Notes: a model not told the origin generated them from the sequence alone. Counted from the first letter of the stretch, positions 47,521 to 57,800 are shown. The stretch is DNA of 64,000 nucleotides from CAIXSC01 sp046349915 (GCA_046349915.1 JAXMBL010000004.1:62001-126000); one strand, 5' to 3'. Made by a program: numbers and translations.

Positions 47521-47526
47521 GTGAGT

Positions 47527-47561
47527 TCGACGTCACATCGGCAATCAACGATTGACGTCGA
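47527..47561 (+). terminator. hairpin 6 bases after the giant gene
   Basis: TCGACGTCA pairs with TGACGTCGA, and inside it ATCG pairs with CGAT across a loop of 8 bases with one bulged C, giving a 13-pair stem. No T-run follows, so termination is likely but not certain. Confidence 0.5.
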
Positions 47562-47661
47562 GGACAATGGATGATTACGGACCGAGCGACTCGCGGCCAC
47601 AGTGCATCACCGTTTGCGTGTGCGCTTGAACTCCGCGTCCGAACACCCTAAAACTCGGGTT

Positions 47662-49890
47662 ATGTCTTTCCACAGAAGCCCCATTCTCCGTGCAATCCTG
47701 GCGTTCGTCGTCAGCCTGATTGCCTTACCAAGCCTTGCCATGGACCCCATGTATCCCGTTGCGCCGGTCAAGCCCGTAACAGATCATTACCACGGGCTGT
47801 CGATTACCGACCCGTATCGATACATGGAGGATTTTCAGAGTGAAGCAGTCCAGAAGTGGGTTAAAGGACAGGCGACTTGGGCTGAGAAGACGCTGGCGTC
47901 GCTGAAGGGACGAGGCAATCTGTTGGATCGCATCGTGGAATTGGATGCTGGTGCGCCATACACCGTGTATGGAATCGTACGACGATCGAATGGCGATCTT
48001 TTCTACTTCAAGCAACTAGCGGCCGAGAATGTCGCGAAGGTCTACTTGCGCGAGGCGGCGACCGGTCGCGAGCGACTGCTGATTGATCCAGAGTTACTGC
48101 CGAAATCCGAGCCATCGGCTCATGTGTCGGTCAGTTTCTTTCGCGTATCGCCCGAAGGGGACAAACTGCTCTATGGCTTCGCGGCCTCTGGCTCCGAACA
48201 GACTTCGCTGAAGGTGTTCGACCTCAAAGCGAACAGCGACTTGCCCGAGACGATCGACCGACTGGAGGCGGAATATGCGCTTCCTTGTTGGATGCCCGAT
48301 GGCAAGTCGTTTGTCTACAGTCGGCGACGCATGTTGCCCGCCAACTCGCCGCCGACCGAGGGCTACAAGTTCACTCAAGCCTTCCAACACACGCTTGGCC
48401 AAGATGTCGCGAGCGACTTGATGGTGTTCGCGTCCGGTGTCTCCGGTTCGCCTACGATGGGGCCAATGGACTTTCCCGCGGTTCTCGTGAATCGCGGCTC
48501 TCGCTGGGCAGTGGGGCAAGTAAAGCATGGCGACGAGACCGATTTGTCGCTGTATGTCTTGCCACTGGATCAATTGGGTACACCTGAAGCCAAGTGGACT
48601 CCCATTTGTAACCGAGAAGATTTGGTTACTGGTTTCGCGGTGCGCGGAGACGATATTTACTTGATGACGGCGCGCCATGCGCCTCGTTATCAGGTGATCC
48701 GTACGCCGCTGGCCCAACCCGAAATCAACTCGGCCGCCGTCATCGTGCCGCCAGGGAAATACGTCGTGCAATCGCTCGCCGTGGCTCGCGACGCGCTTTA
48801 TGTCGGCGTGTTGGAGGGAGTGCCGCGAAAGGTCTTGCGAGTGCCGTTCGAGGGTGAACCGCGAATCGAGTCGGTTCAATTGCCCGAGTCGGAACCTTCA
48901 GGAGCGGTCGCAAGTGCGAATCCAGAACTGGATGGAGTATTGATCAAGACCGAATCGTGGACACGTGCTGGGCAACTGATCGCTTACGATCCGAAAACAA
49001 ACGGACTCACGGCGACCGATTTACTGCCGCAGGGCAGGTACGATGTGCCCGACTTTATCCAATCGACCGAAGTGATGGTCGCCAGCCACGATGGCGTGGA
49101 GGTGCCGCTTTCGATTATCCATCGCCGAGACTTGCGCAAGGACGGCAGTCATCCGCTGCTGTTGTCGGGTTATGGAGCGTATGGAGCAACCTCGTCGCCG
49201 CGCTATGATTCGACCGCGCTGGCGTGGCTCGAACGAGGCGGCGTGTTGGCGGTCGCTCATGTGCGAGGTGGTGGCGCCTTTGGCAAGCAATGGCATCATG
49301 CGGGCCGCAAGCTGACAAAGCCGAACACCTGGAAGGACTTCCTAGCGTGCGCCGAATACTTGGTGAAGGAAGGCTATACGTCACCGGCAAAACTAGCCGG
49401 AAAAGGTGGCAGTGCGGGCGGAATCTTGGTGGGGCGAGCGGTGACGGAGCGGCCCGATCTGTTCGCGGCTGCCCAAATCTCCGTCGGCTGCACTGACATG
49501 CTGCGCTTTGAAACAACCATGAATGGACCGCCGAACGTGCCCGAGTTTGGGACGATCGCGATCGAAGACGAGTTTCGAGCGTTGTTGGCCATGAGCACGT
49601 TGCATCATATCCGTGAAGGAACGAGGTACCCTGCTCTGTTGCTGACTCACGGAATAAACGACCCGCGAGTGGAACCCTGGATTTCCGCGAAGGCGACCGC
49701 TCGTTTTCAGGCTGCGTCAGCCAGTGGCAAACCGGTGCTGTTTCGTGTCGACTATCAAGCAGGTCACGGAATCGGATCGACAAAACGTCAGCGGCATGAA
49801 GAACTGGCGGACGTCTGGTCGTTCCTGTTGTGGCAATTTGGCGACGCCGAATTTGCCCCGGTATCCGCGAATCGTTCCCAAATAAAGTAA
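47662..49890 (+). CDS. prolyl oligopeptidase family serine peptidase (S9A), exported
   Basis: 742 residues from the ATG at 47662; an upstream GTG at 47602 would put 20 polar residues ahead of the signal peptide (ILRAILAFVVSLIALPSLA). DPYRYMEDFQSEAVQKWV is the family's N-terminal signature. A seven-bladed propeller region covers about residues 90-440. The C-terminal alpha/beta-hydrolase has YGAYG (oxyanion region), GKGGSAGG with catalytic Ser584, HGINDPRV with Asp667 and AGHGIGS with His702, so the triad is complete. The enzyme should cut short peptides after proline, outside the cytoplasm. It starts 141 bp after the giant gene, beyond a hairpin, and is followed 39 bp later by an esterase gene, which may share its transcript. 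Confidence 0.93.
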   Translation: MSFHRSPILRAILAFVVSLIALPSLAMDPMYPVAPVKPVTDHYHGLSITDPYRYMEDFQSEAVQKWVKGQATWAEKTLASLKGRGNLLDRIVELDAGAPYTVYGIVRRSNGDLFYFKQLAAENVAKVYLREAATGRERLLIDPELLPKSEPSAHVSVSFFRVSPEGDKLLYGFAASGSEQTSLKVFDLKANSDLPETIDRLEAEYALPCWMPDGKSFVYSRRRMLPANSPPTEGYKFTQAFQHTLGQDVASDLMVFASGVSGSPTMGPMDFPAVLVNRGSRWAVGQVKHGDETDLSLYVLPLDQLGTPEAKWTPICNREDLVTGFAVRGDDIYLMTARHAPRYQVIRTPLAQPEINSAAVIVPPGKYVVQSLAVARDALYVGVLEGVPRKVLRVPFEGEPRIESVQLPESEPSGAVASANPELDGVLIKTESWTRAGQLIAYDPKTNGLTATDLLPQGRYDVPDFIQSTEVMVASHDGVEVPLSIIHRRDLRKDGSHPLLLSGYGAYGATSSPRYDSTALAWLERGGVLAVAHVRGGGAFGKQWHHAGRKLTKPNTWKDFLACAEYLVKEGYTSPAKLAGKGGSAGGILVGRAVTERPDLFAAAQISVGCTDMLRFETTMNGPPNVPEFGTIAIEDEFRALLAMSTLHHIREGTRYPALLLTHGINDPRVEPWISAKATARFQAASASGKPVLFRVDYQAGHGIGSTKRQRHEELADVWSFLLWQFGDAEFAPVSANRSQIK

Positions 49891-49929
49891 TTCTGTCTTC
49901 TTACTGTTGACCTTGGGAGGAACTGATCG

Positions 49930-50829
49930 ATGAGGCGAGCGAGCTTGATTCTGACCCTGCTGATGACCGCATCGCTGTGGGCGGCGCCGAGATGCCACGC
50001 GGAAGAGCTGCAACCGCAGATGAATGTCCCGTATGGCAAGCATCCGCGACAGGTTTTGGACTTCTATCCGGCAAAGTCGGACAAGCCGACTCCCGTGGTA
50101 TTTTACATTCATGGTGGTGGATGGAGGAACGGCGACAAGAAGACGAATCCCAAACTGTTCAACGACAAGGGAATCTCGGTTGTTGCGATTAACTATCGCT
50201 ACGTGCAGAACGGCGTCGAAGAGAAGGTCGAACCGCCGGTGAAGGCGCCTCTGTCGGATGCCGCGCGAGCGTTGCAGTTTGTTCGCTCAAAGGCTGGCGA
50301 GTGGAACTTGGACAAGACGAAGATTGGCGCCACGGGCGGGTCGGCCGGCGCGTGCTCGTCGCTGTGGTTAGCGTTCCATCCCGATCTCGCGGACCCGAAG
50401 AGCGAGGACCCGATTGCTCGCGAGTCGACTCGGCTGTTCTGCGCCGCGGTGAATGGCGCTCAAGTATCGCTCGACCCGAAGGAGCTGCGCGAGTGGATGC
50501 CGAACTACGGCTATGGTGCTCATGCGTTCGGCCTGCCGAGCTTCCAGAAGTTGATCGAGGATCGAGAGAAGGTGCTCCCTTGGATCAAGGAATACTCTCC
50601 CATCGAACATGTCAGCTCGGATGATCCACCGATAGGTCTTTTCTACGGCGGCGAGGCGCCGGTGGTCGGTTCATCGCCGAAAGACCCCACGCACTCGGCG
50701 ATCATGGGCGTGAAGCTGAAGGAACGATTAGACGAAGTCAAGGTCGATGTCGTGCTGGTTCACTCCGGCGAAACCATGCCAAAGTACAAGAACTCGACCG
50801 AGTATCTGATCGACCGACTGACGAAGTAA
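49930..50829 (+). CDS. secreted alpha/beta-hydrolase (esterase/lipase, BD-FAE-like)
   Basis: 299 residues with a signal peptide (SLILTLLMTASLWAAP, cleavage near CHA). GGGAGGA 8 bases before the ATG is a strong ribosome binding site. YIHGGGWRNGD is the HGGG oxyanion motif and GATGGSAGAC holds the nucleophile Ser. VLDFYPAK fits the BD-FAE group, which includes feruloyl and acetyl esterases. The catalytic His is not obvious: the C-terminus ends VLVHSGETMPKYKNSTEYL rather than with the usual GxxH. The substrate is probably an ester on a plant or algal polymer, but this is inferred. It follows the prolyl oligopeptidase on the same strand. Confidence 0.85.
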   Translation: MRRASLILTLLMTASLWAAPRCHAEELQPQMNVPYGKHPRQVLDFYPAKSDKPTPVVFYIHGGGWRNGDKKTNPKLFNDKGISVVAINYRYVQNGVEEKVEPPVKAPLSDAARALQFVRSKAGEWNLDKTKIGATGGSAGACSSLWLAFHPDLADPKSEDPIARESTRLFCAAVNGAQVSLDPKELREWMPNYGYGAHAFGLPSFQKLIEDREKVLPWIKEYSPIEHVSSDDPPIGLFYGGEAPVVGSSPKDPTHSAIMGVKLKERLDEVKVDVVLVHSGETMPKYKNSTEYLIDRLTK

Positions 50830-51131
50830 CGTTGTGGACCACCAAGGAATGGTGCGAAAGGCGGAGAAGTCGGAATTACGAGGGAGTGATCGATCCGTAT
50901 CAGTTCCTCTCTTCCGACTTCGGTTTTCATTCGTGTGATTCGAGTGATTCGTGGTCGCCTACTTTCCCCTCAGGAGATTTGTGGACCACGAATTTCACGA
51001 ATTTCACGAATTGGGGTGAGGATGAGATTAGGGAGTGAGAGTGCCTGACTTTGTCCCGTCATTGGCTGTGACGACTCGGGTGGGTGTTTGGGATCCATTC
51101 CTTGAGCTTGTTGTGTTCGTGGGTTACGCCT
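50830..51131. other. intergenic region between convergent genes, with an inverted repeat
   Basis: 302 bp between the 3' ends of the esterase and the HEAT/DUF900 gene. It has no supported gene. Its main feature is the ATTCGTG-based inverted repeat at 50929-51012. Confidence 0.55.
50929..51012. repeat. inverted pair of ATTCGTG-type tandem repeats
   Basis: The left arm (50929-50956) reads ATTCGTGTGATTCGAGTG then ATTCGTGGTC; the unit recurs every 10 bases. The right arm (50984-51012) is the reverse complement of a similar array: GACCACGAATTTCACG then AATTTCACGAATT. The two arms can pair across about 27 bases. The location between convergent genes suggests a bidirectional terminator or a REP-like dispersed element. 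Confidence 0.7.
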
Positions 51132-53189
51132 TTAATCCTTCGGCTCGGTGTCTCCTGTATTTGGCTCGCGCAGCATCCAGTACCAGCGAGGTTCATTGGG
51201 TGCTGCGTCGTCGACAACTTGCGGTTCAAGCTTGCGCTGGTCAGGCGATAGGCCTTCGCGGAGCAGTAGGCCGACGTCGTGCAGCAACGGGACGCAGTCG
51301 CCGTAGTAGGAGTGTCCCAATAGGTCGGTGCGGATGGTCGAGGCATCGATAGTGTCGGTGCCGACAGCCAGCAGAGGACCATCGGTAGAATCGCCCGCTC
51401 GAGGCGCGGGGTCGCCCCACGAATTCCAATAACGCGACAAGAAGAGCGCTCGATCATTCTTCGAGCAGTACAGAGTGGTGCGACGCGCGTTGCGAATCAG
51501 TCGCGGCGCAATTTCGTCGTGAAAGACTTTGCGGTTAATGTCTGGCGCCGCCAGGATCACTTGATCAAAGATTTGTCCCTCTTCGCCCAACTCGCGAATC
51601 GCCTTCGTCACCGCCTCGGCGCCCATGCTATGAGCCAGGACGTGGACGCGCGGAGCGCCGGTGCGTCGCGCCACGTCGACCAGGAATCGCTGGATGTCTC
51701 GGTACGATCGTTGCTCGACTTCCTGGCGATCCCAAGAATACTCGGCGGGGTTGCCTCGCGAAGGCCAACTGAAGAATAACGGGACGCCAGGAAACTTCAA
51801 ATCGAAGTGGATCTGAGCCGTGCGCCGAGCAGCATTCTCGAAGGTGACGTTGTATCCATGCACAAAAACTAGACAGTCTTGGCGGGCGGGAGCATTGCGG
51901 TGCACAGCGTTCCGCACTTCGTCGAAAAACGCCTGCTCGTCCCGCAATTCGGTCTGTTGCAGTTTGACGTGCTCCGAATCTCGTTCGAGTCCGAGCAGCG
52001 GTTCCTCCAGATTTCCCTCGACGTGCGAGGGGGGAATTGTCACAACGCAGAAGCCGTAATGAATACGGTCGAGTGCGTCGCGCTCCGTGGCGAACGGCGA
52101 TGCCGCCAATGGGGCGCGTAGTTCACGTACCGCGTCGTTGGCGGCCAAGAGGCTCCAGCCTCCCACGACCAACCCGCAGGCGAGCATCCCGACTCGAAGC
52201 AAGCGATTCTGACGCGGATGCGTCGTGCTGGTGGGTCGCTCGAATTTGCCAAATGCGAGTGCGATTCCCAGCCCGCCGCCTAACGTCCCCAAAGTCAGTT
52301 TAAGCCAAGGCGACCTCTCGCCCATCCACGCTCGATTGGTGGCGAAATAGACCGTGACGGGTGTTGGCGGTTGCGGTTCCAGCGATCGGACGGGCGAACC
52401 GATGGGGCGAGGAGGTACGAACTTCGGAGGCGGCGCGGCCGGTTGGTCCGCTGGGGCGGGCGGAGCGGGCTGCTTTTTTCTTGCCGCCTCGGGTGCCGTT
52501 GGCGTTTCGTCAGGAGTCGCTAGCGCGAGCACGCGCGCCAGCACTTCCGCCGCCGCCCGTTGCACTCGCGGGTCGTCGCTCCGCAGTGCGTCCAGCAGCG
52601 AGGGGATCGAGCCAACACCGCCGAGTTCCAATTGTCGAGCGGCCGCGGTCTGCACTCGCGGATCGTCTCGTCCGAGCGAATCGATCAGAATGTCCCAATA
52701 CTCGTCGGGAACTTGGTCGAAACTCGCACCGTTTGTCTCCAGCGATAGGATTACCGCGTCCCGCAGCGCCTGGTTGTCGCTGCGAGCCATCTCCCACAAC
52801 AACTGTCGAACCACTTCGACGATCTTTCCACGTCGTTGCAATTCGACCGCCGCTTCTCGCCGCACGGAAAGAGTATCACAGGTCAAAGCTCGCGTGAGAA
52901 AATCGATCGCCTGTGATTCCTCCAGGGCGGCTCGCGCGACATGCCTGACTACCGTGCGACGCAGCTTAGGGTCCACGAGCGCCTGATCGAGATCGGCTAG
53001 TGTCAGCGTCTGACGGGCAGCCAACGGATCGTCGACGGTTAAGTGTCGTCGAGCCCAGTCGTCCGCCGGGGGCGTCGACTTGGTGGGAGCAGCGGCTGGC
53101 GCGGGAGGGTCGCTGATCGCCCGGCCCGCGATCAACACGATGCTGACCACGAGAAGACCGCCGCCGATCAGTCGGCGCCACGTGTTCAT
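51132..53189 (-). CDS. membrane protein with HEAT repeats and a C-terminal DUF900-type alpha/beta-hydrolase
   Basis: 685 residues; AAGGAG lies 8 bases before the ATG at 53189. Residues 6-26 are a signal or anchor segment. About 60-235 is a HEAT-repeat array (SVRREAAVELQRRG, DDPRVQTAAARQLELGG, DDPRVQRAAAEVLARV). A Pro/Ala-rich linker follows, then VYFATNRAWMG, typical of the start of DUF900 proteins. Two hydrophobic segments (near GTLGGGLGIALAFG and VGMLACGLVVGGWSLLAA) interrupt it. The hydrolase then shows VFVHGYNVTFENAARR, SWPSRG and LAHSMGAEAV, whose Ser is the expected nucleophile. It follows a caspase-like gene by 24 bp, so the two form an operon. The substrate is unknown. Confidence 0.85.
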   Translation of the reverse strand: MNTWRRLIGGGLLVVSIVLIAGRAISDPPAPAAAPTKSTPPADDWARRHLTVDDPLAARQTLTLADLDQALVDPKLRRTVVRHVARAALEESQAIDFLTRALTCDTLSVRREAAVELQRRGKIVEVVRQLLWEMARSDNQALRDAVILSLETNGASFDQVPDEYWDILIDSLGRDDPRVQTAAARQLELGGVGSIPSLLDALRSDDPRVQRAAAEVLARVLALATPDETPTAPEAARKKQPAPPAPADQPAAPPPKFVPPRPIGSPVRSLEPQPPTPVTVYFATNRAWMGERSPWLKLTLGTLGGGLGIALAFGKFERPTSTTHPRQNRLLRVGMLACGLVVGGWSLLAANDAVRELRAPLAASPFATERDALDRIHYGFCVVTIPPSHVEGNLEEPLLGLERDSEHVKLQQTELRDEQAFFDEVRNAVHRNAPARQDCLVFVHGYNVTFENAARRTAQIHFDLKFPGVPLFFSWPSRGNPAEYSWDRQEVEQRSYRDIQRFLVDVARRTGAPRVHVLAHSMGAEAVTKAIRELGEEGQIFDQVILAAPDINRKVFHDEIAPRLIRNARRTTLYCSKNDRALFLSRYWNSWGDPAPRAGDSTDGPLLAVGTDTIDASTIRTDLLGHSYYGDCVPLLHDVGLLLREGLSPDQRKLEPQVVDDAAPNEPRWYWMLREPNTGDTEPKD

Positions 53190-53213
53190 CGCAGTACTCC
53201 TTCGTGAACGAGT

Positions 53214-54350
53214 TCAATATCGCAGGCGAATCAAGATCTCGCGCGATTGCTCTTCCAAATCGATGATCTTCACTCGCATCACTTGCGGCGACGTCCGCAC
53301 CTGTTCGGCCAGTTGATCAAGGCGGTCGATAGGATGGCCATTGACCGCGACAACGCGATAGCCGGGGAGCACCTGGGTATAGTCTTGAGTGCGCAAGTCG
53401 AATACTGTTTCGCCGGGCGAATGGGACTCAAGCTGTGCCACCTCGACGCCGCGACGACGTTCCATGAAGACTATTCCTGTCCGTGATCCCTCGCTGGCGG
53501 GTTTGCCTGGATACTCGATCGCATAGACGTTCTGGTCGCGTTGCAGTGCTTGGCCGTCGAGAGCCTTGGCGCCGCGCGGATAGCCTTCTCGGAATCCCAC
53601 ATGCACGCCAAAACTGGCGGCAACCAACAAGTCATGCCAGCTCTGCTCTTCCTGCAAATGCTGCTCGACAAACTGGCTGACCGCGCGAGTGAACAGCGAG
53701 CCTAGCGAGTCGATCCCCTGATCCTCGGGGGTGGCGGTGAAGTAGGCCGCCTCGCCGGGCGCCGAGGCATTGATGTCGACGACCCCCGAGGGTTCGAAGA
53801 ACAAAGTGCGAAACAGCGGCGGCGGCGCGACGGGCGGCTCGGGCGGCGCGGGCGCCATCGCCACCATGCGGCGACCGTCGCTGCGGAGGTTGCAGCAGTC
53901 AGTTAGCAGCACGACCAGGCGCGCCCCTTTACTCTCCAGGGCCTCGCGAATGGTCTGACGATAGAGTGGTCCACCAGCAAGCGCCAGGTAATGGCCTCGA
54001 TCGTCGGCGGCGCCGTGACCGGTATAGTAGAACAGGATTGCGTCGTCGGGGTTGGGTTCCAAACGCTCGATCGCGGTCATTACTCGAGCGGGCGTGGCAT
54101 CGCGATCCCGCGTGAACACCAGTGTTTGTCTCGTGAGCTGGGCGGGTGGCAGATTGTCGCGCAGCATCCAGCTCATGCGTTGGACATCGAGTGCAACGTG
54201 CGGCGCGTAGACGCCCCAGTGCGCGGCAGGCGACTGGTCGGAAACCAGAATGACATGCAGTCGCTGACCATAAGCTGGCGAGGTTGCATAGACCATGCTG
54301 GCGAAAGCGATCAGCAGGGCGAACACAGAATGTCGGGGGTAAATCCACAT
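53214..54350 (-). CDS. caspase family (C14-like) protease with C-terminal PDZ-like domain, exported
   Basis: 378 residues; AAGGAG is 8 bases before the ATG at 54350. A signal peptide (VFALLIAFASMVYAT) precedes the protease domain. DDAILFYYTGHGA gives the catalytic His112, and LVVLLTDCCN gives the catalytic Cys152 or Cys153, the order and spacing of bacterial caspase-like (metacaspase/C14) proteins. A Pro/Ala loop follows the Cys. The last ~50 residues (VLPGYRVVAVNGHPIDRLDQL) form a PDZ-like domain. The enzyme should be exported or facing outside the cytoplasm. It is first in an operon with the HEAT/hydrolase gene and divergent from a large kinase/WD40 gene. Substrate specificity, probably Arg/Lys as in other bacterial members, is inferred. 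Confidence 0.88.
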   Translation of the reverse strand: MWIYPRHSVFALLIAFASMVYATSPAYGQRLHVILVSDQSPAAHWGVYAPHVALDVQRMSWMLRDNLPPAQLTRQTLVFTRDRDATPARVMTAIERLEPNPDDAILFYYTGHGAADDRGHYLALAGGPLYRQTIREALESKGARLVVLLTDCCNLRSDGRRMVAMAPAPPEPPVAPPPLFRTLFFEPSGVVDINASAPGEAAYFTATPEDQGIDSLGSLFTRAVSQFVEQHLQEEQSWHDLLVAASFGVHVGFREGYPRGAKALDGQALQRDQNVYAIEYPGKPASEGSRTGIVFMERRRGVEVAQLESHSPGETVFDLRTQDYTQVLPGYRVVAVNGHPIDRLDQLAEQVRTSPQVMRVKIIDLEEQSREILIRLRY

Positions 54351-54850
54351 GTCACAATCTCCTTGTCTCTCAAGGATCAGCCGTTCGCTCCTTGATCAGT
54401 GATCCCAAACCACGTAACACAACACAGCGGCCCGTCCCCCGCTGGGGCCTTGTGCCACCTCGCGGCAAGCTTCGGCCGAGTTGCTACACGCTTGCCCAAC
54501 CGGTGTGGGTCGAGTAACGGCTGAAGTTCGTGACGTACCTTCTCGCGCGCCCGCAATCGCTCACGGAGTGCGGGAAAGCTCGCGCTTCGCGACTCGTTGT
54601 CGCGTAGCGATTCGACAGGCGGGAACGCCAACAGATGGGGGACCATAGCGTCTCTCCCGGACCCCGCGAACCACCGTACGAGGTCCAAGGAAAGAGCAGT
54701 GCAAACAACGTGCCGTATCTCAGTGATACAACCTTGTCTCGTACGGCAGCCGGACCATGTCGCAACCCAATTGGGGCATGACATGCGATACTATGTGGAA
54801 CTGCACAAAGCCCGAGTGTTCGACGATTCACGACCTGCGGAGTGTTGTTC
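54351..54850. other. divergent intergenic region of the caspase and kinase/WD40 genes
   Basis: 500 bp that should carry both promoters. A reverse-strand frame at 54377-54784 (135 codons; MSCPNWVATWSG ... PLCCVTWFGIT) ends 27 bp before the caspase start and could be a small upstream gene. It has no clear ribosome binding site or known family, so I do not call it. GGAG at 54839-54842 is the binding site for the forward gene. Confidence 0.4.
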
Positions 54851-57800
54851 ATGCCCACCTGTATTCGCTGTCAGACCGCATGGTCGCTTGCATCGAATGA
54901 GGGGCCAGGTATTTGCCCCACCTGTGGACTTAATGCCGCCGGGTACGCGATCGACTCCACGATTGATGGAGCTCAGTGGCGAACTCCCTATTCAGCGTCA
55001 GCGTCTCCGCCCGCGATCGCCGCAGAGGAGACACTCGATGGAGCGTCGAGCTGGCCAGATGCGCCGCCCCTTTCGCCAGCGCTGAAGGAAGGTCAGGGTG
55101 TTTTGCTGGGACCTGCGGCCGCGAGGGGGGGCGAGAATCAGAGCGACGCGGCGCCGGTCCAGGTCGTGGGGCGTTATACACTCCAGTCGAAACTGGGCGC
55201 GGGTGCGTTTGGAGCCGTCTACAAAGCACTCGACTCGCAACTTCAACGCATCGTCGCCATCAAGCTGCCGAAGCCGCAGGGATTTGATTATGAAGAGCAG
55301 GCTCGGGAGCGGTTTCTGCGCGAATCGCGCGCATGCGCACAACTGTCTCACCCCGGAATCATTCCGGTTTACGATGTCGGCATCGATCGGGCTCAGCCGT
55401 ATCTCGTGTACGAATTCGTGGACGGCCTGACGCTGTCCGATTGGCTCAGCGCTCGCACATGCTCGCCGGCGCTCGCGGCGCGGATCGTGCGACAGCTCGC
55501 CGAGGCATTGCAGCATGCTCACAGCGAGCAAATCGTGCATCGCGACATCAAGCCGTCGAACATTATGGTCATCCCCGAGGCGATGGAAGCGGCGGCGACC
55601 TCTTTGACTCACTCCACAGCTAGTACCGCGGCGCGCAGGTCCAAACGCGATGCCGTGGGAAATGCATCGAGCGCTGGCAGCGCGACGAAATCGGCGGGCG
55701 AGTCGCAGTTGGTGCGCATCATGGACTTCGGACTGGCTCGACGAGACGCCAGCAGCGACGCCACGATGACGACCGAAGGGCAAATACTGGGCACGCCCGC
55801 GTATATGAGCCCCGAGCAGGCGCGAGGCGCTTCGCATTCCGTCGATGCGCGAGCCGATCAGTATTCGTTGGGCGTGGTGCTGTACGAACTACTTACCGGC
55901 TCGCTCCCCTTTCGCGGCAATTTGCGCATGATCATCCATCAGGCGATCCATGACGACCCCGTGGCGCCGCGCCGCATGAATGACACGATTCCCAGGGACC
56001 TCGAGACGATCTGTCTCAAGGCCCTGCAGAAGGATCCACATAAACGCTACGACGATTGCCAACAGTTGTCCGACGATCTGACGAGGTTCCTGAACGATGA
56101 ACCGATTCTGGCGAGGCGAGCCGGTATGGTTGAAGTCGTCCAGCGCTGGCGACGCCGGCATCCCGCGGTGGCGAGGTTGTTGGGAGTCATCGCGCTGATC
56201 CTTATAGTCAGCACCATTGTCGCTTCCTCGCTCGCGTTGGCGGCCCGTCGCTCGTCGCTGTATGCACAGCAGCAAGCGGCACGGGCCAGTCGTTTGCTAT
56301 ATGCCACTCAGATCAATCTCGCGGGCCAGTTTCTGGATGGCAATAATCCGACGGCGGTGAGCGACTTGTTGCGAAAGAGTACGCCGGTCGACGCTTCGTC
56401 GACCGATTACCGCGGCTGGGAGTGGCATGATCTGCATCGGCAAGTACAACAGTCGATTCGCGGTTGGCGCGCGCACGACAAGTTCGCATCTTCGCTGTCG
56501 TTCGATGCGAAAGGCGAACGATTGGTGACGGCGTCGGCCGACCACATGGTCACGATCTGGGATGTCGCGACCGGTCGACGAATACGTGACTTGGCCGGTC
56601 ATACGGATGTCGTTCGCAGCGCTGTCTTTATTCCCCAAACCGATCTCATTGTCAGCGGCAGCTACGATTCGTCGGTACGCATCTGGAATGCGACGACGGG
56701 CGAGTGCGTGCGGACTTGGACGAATGACGGCGCGGTCATCTATCAGGTCGCCGCTAGTCGTGATGGTGGAAAGATTGCGGCGGCTGGCAGCCATGGGAAG
56801 GCTCGCGTCTACGATGTCGCCCAGGGAACACTGATCCAGGAACTGACTTGGCCTGGTGGGACCGAACATACGGTCGCCTTTTCGCCTGATGGAAAATCCC
56901 TGGCTACCGCGGGCAACGGCCGAGTGATTGGGATTTGGAATCTGGCGAGCGGCGAGCGACTAGCGACCATGACGTTGCGATTCCCAGCTTATCAATTGGC
57001 CTTTAGCCCCGATGGCCGGTATCTCGCGGGCGGCGATGATGATTCCATCTATCTATTTAGTTTGCCCGATGGTCAAGTCGCACAAAAGTTGACCGATATC
57101 TCTAGCTATGCCAATACCGTTTGCTTCAGCCCCGATTCGCAGTATGTCGCGGCGGGTGGAGTGGACAAGATTGTCTGGGTGTGGAATGTGGAAACTGGCG
57201 CTCTGGTCGCGGACTGGAAGGGGAACGATAGCTTTGTGGATGGAGTCGCATTCAGCCCCGATGGTCTGCTGTTGGCGTCGTCGGGGGAAGATGGATACGT
57301 CCGAATCTGGCCGACTGTTCCTGTCCATACAGAACTATTGAAGCTGAATTCATCGCCCATCGTGCTGAGAGGATATCCGGGAGAATCGCGAGTCGACATC
57401 ATGACGTCGGATGGTTCCATCACTCGACTCGACCTGTTGCGCCACGCGACAACAGTTTTGAGATTGGGCAGTCTTACTGAAGATCCACTACGCAAGATGG
57501 TCTTGTCGACGTCCGCAGACAGTTTTGCCATGACTGACCGACAGTCGGTGTTGGTGCATCACAAGATGACTCCCGGAGCTGGTTGGAAGAAAGAGTGGTC
57601 GGATGGTTCGCCCCAAGCCTTGGGGTTGGACCTCGACAATGAGATTTTAGTCGTGGGAAGGGGCGGCGGTCAGATCGACGCGTTTCGGTTTCGAGACGGC
57701 TCGCCGCTTTGGTCCCAGTCGGCGTTTCGAGTGGCGCCGACACTCGTGATTGATCCGCGTGGTCGCTGGATCGTGGCCAACGCCTTGAATGAGGATCTAC

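Noticed and set aside
54377..54784. Reverse-strand 135-codon frame upstream of the caspase gene
   Set aside because: No ribosome binding site, no recognisable domain, and it covers most of a divergent promoter region. It could be real, but cannot be supported from sequence alone.
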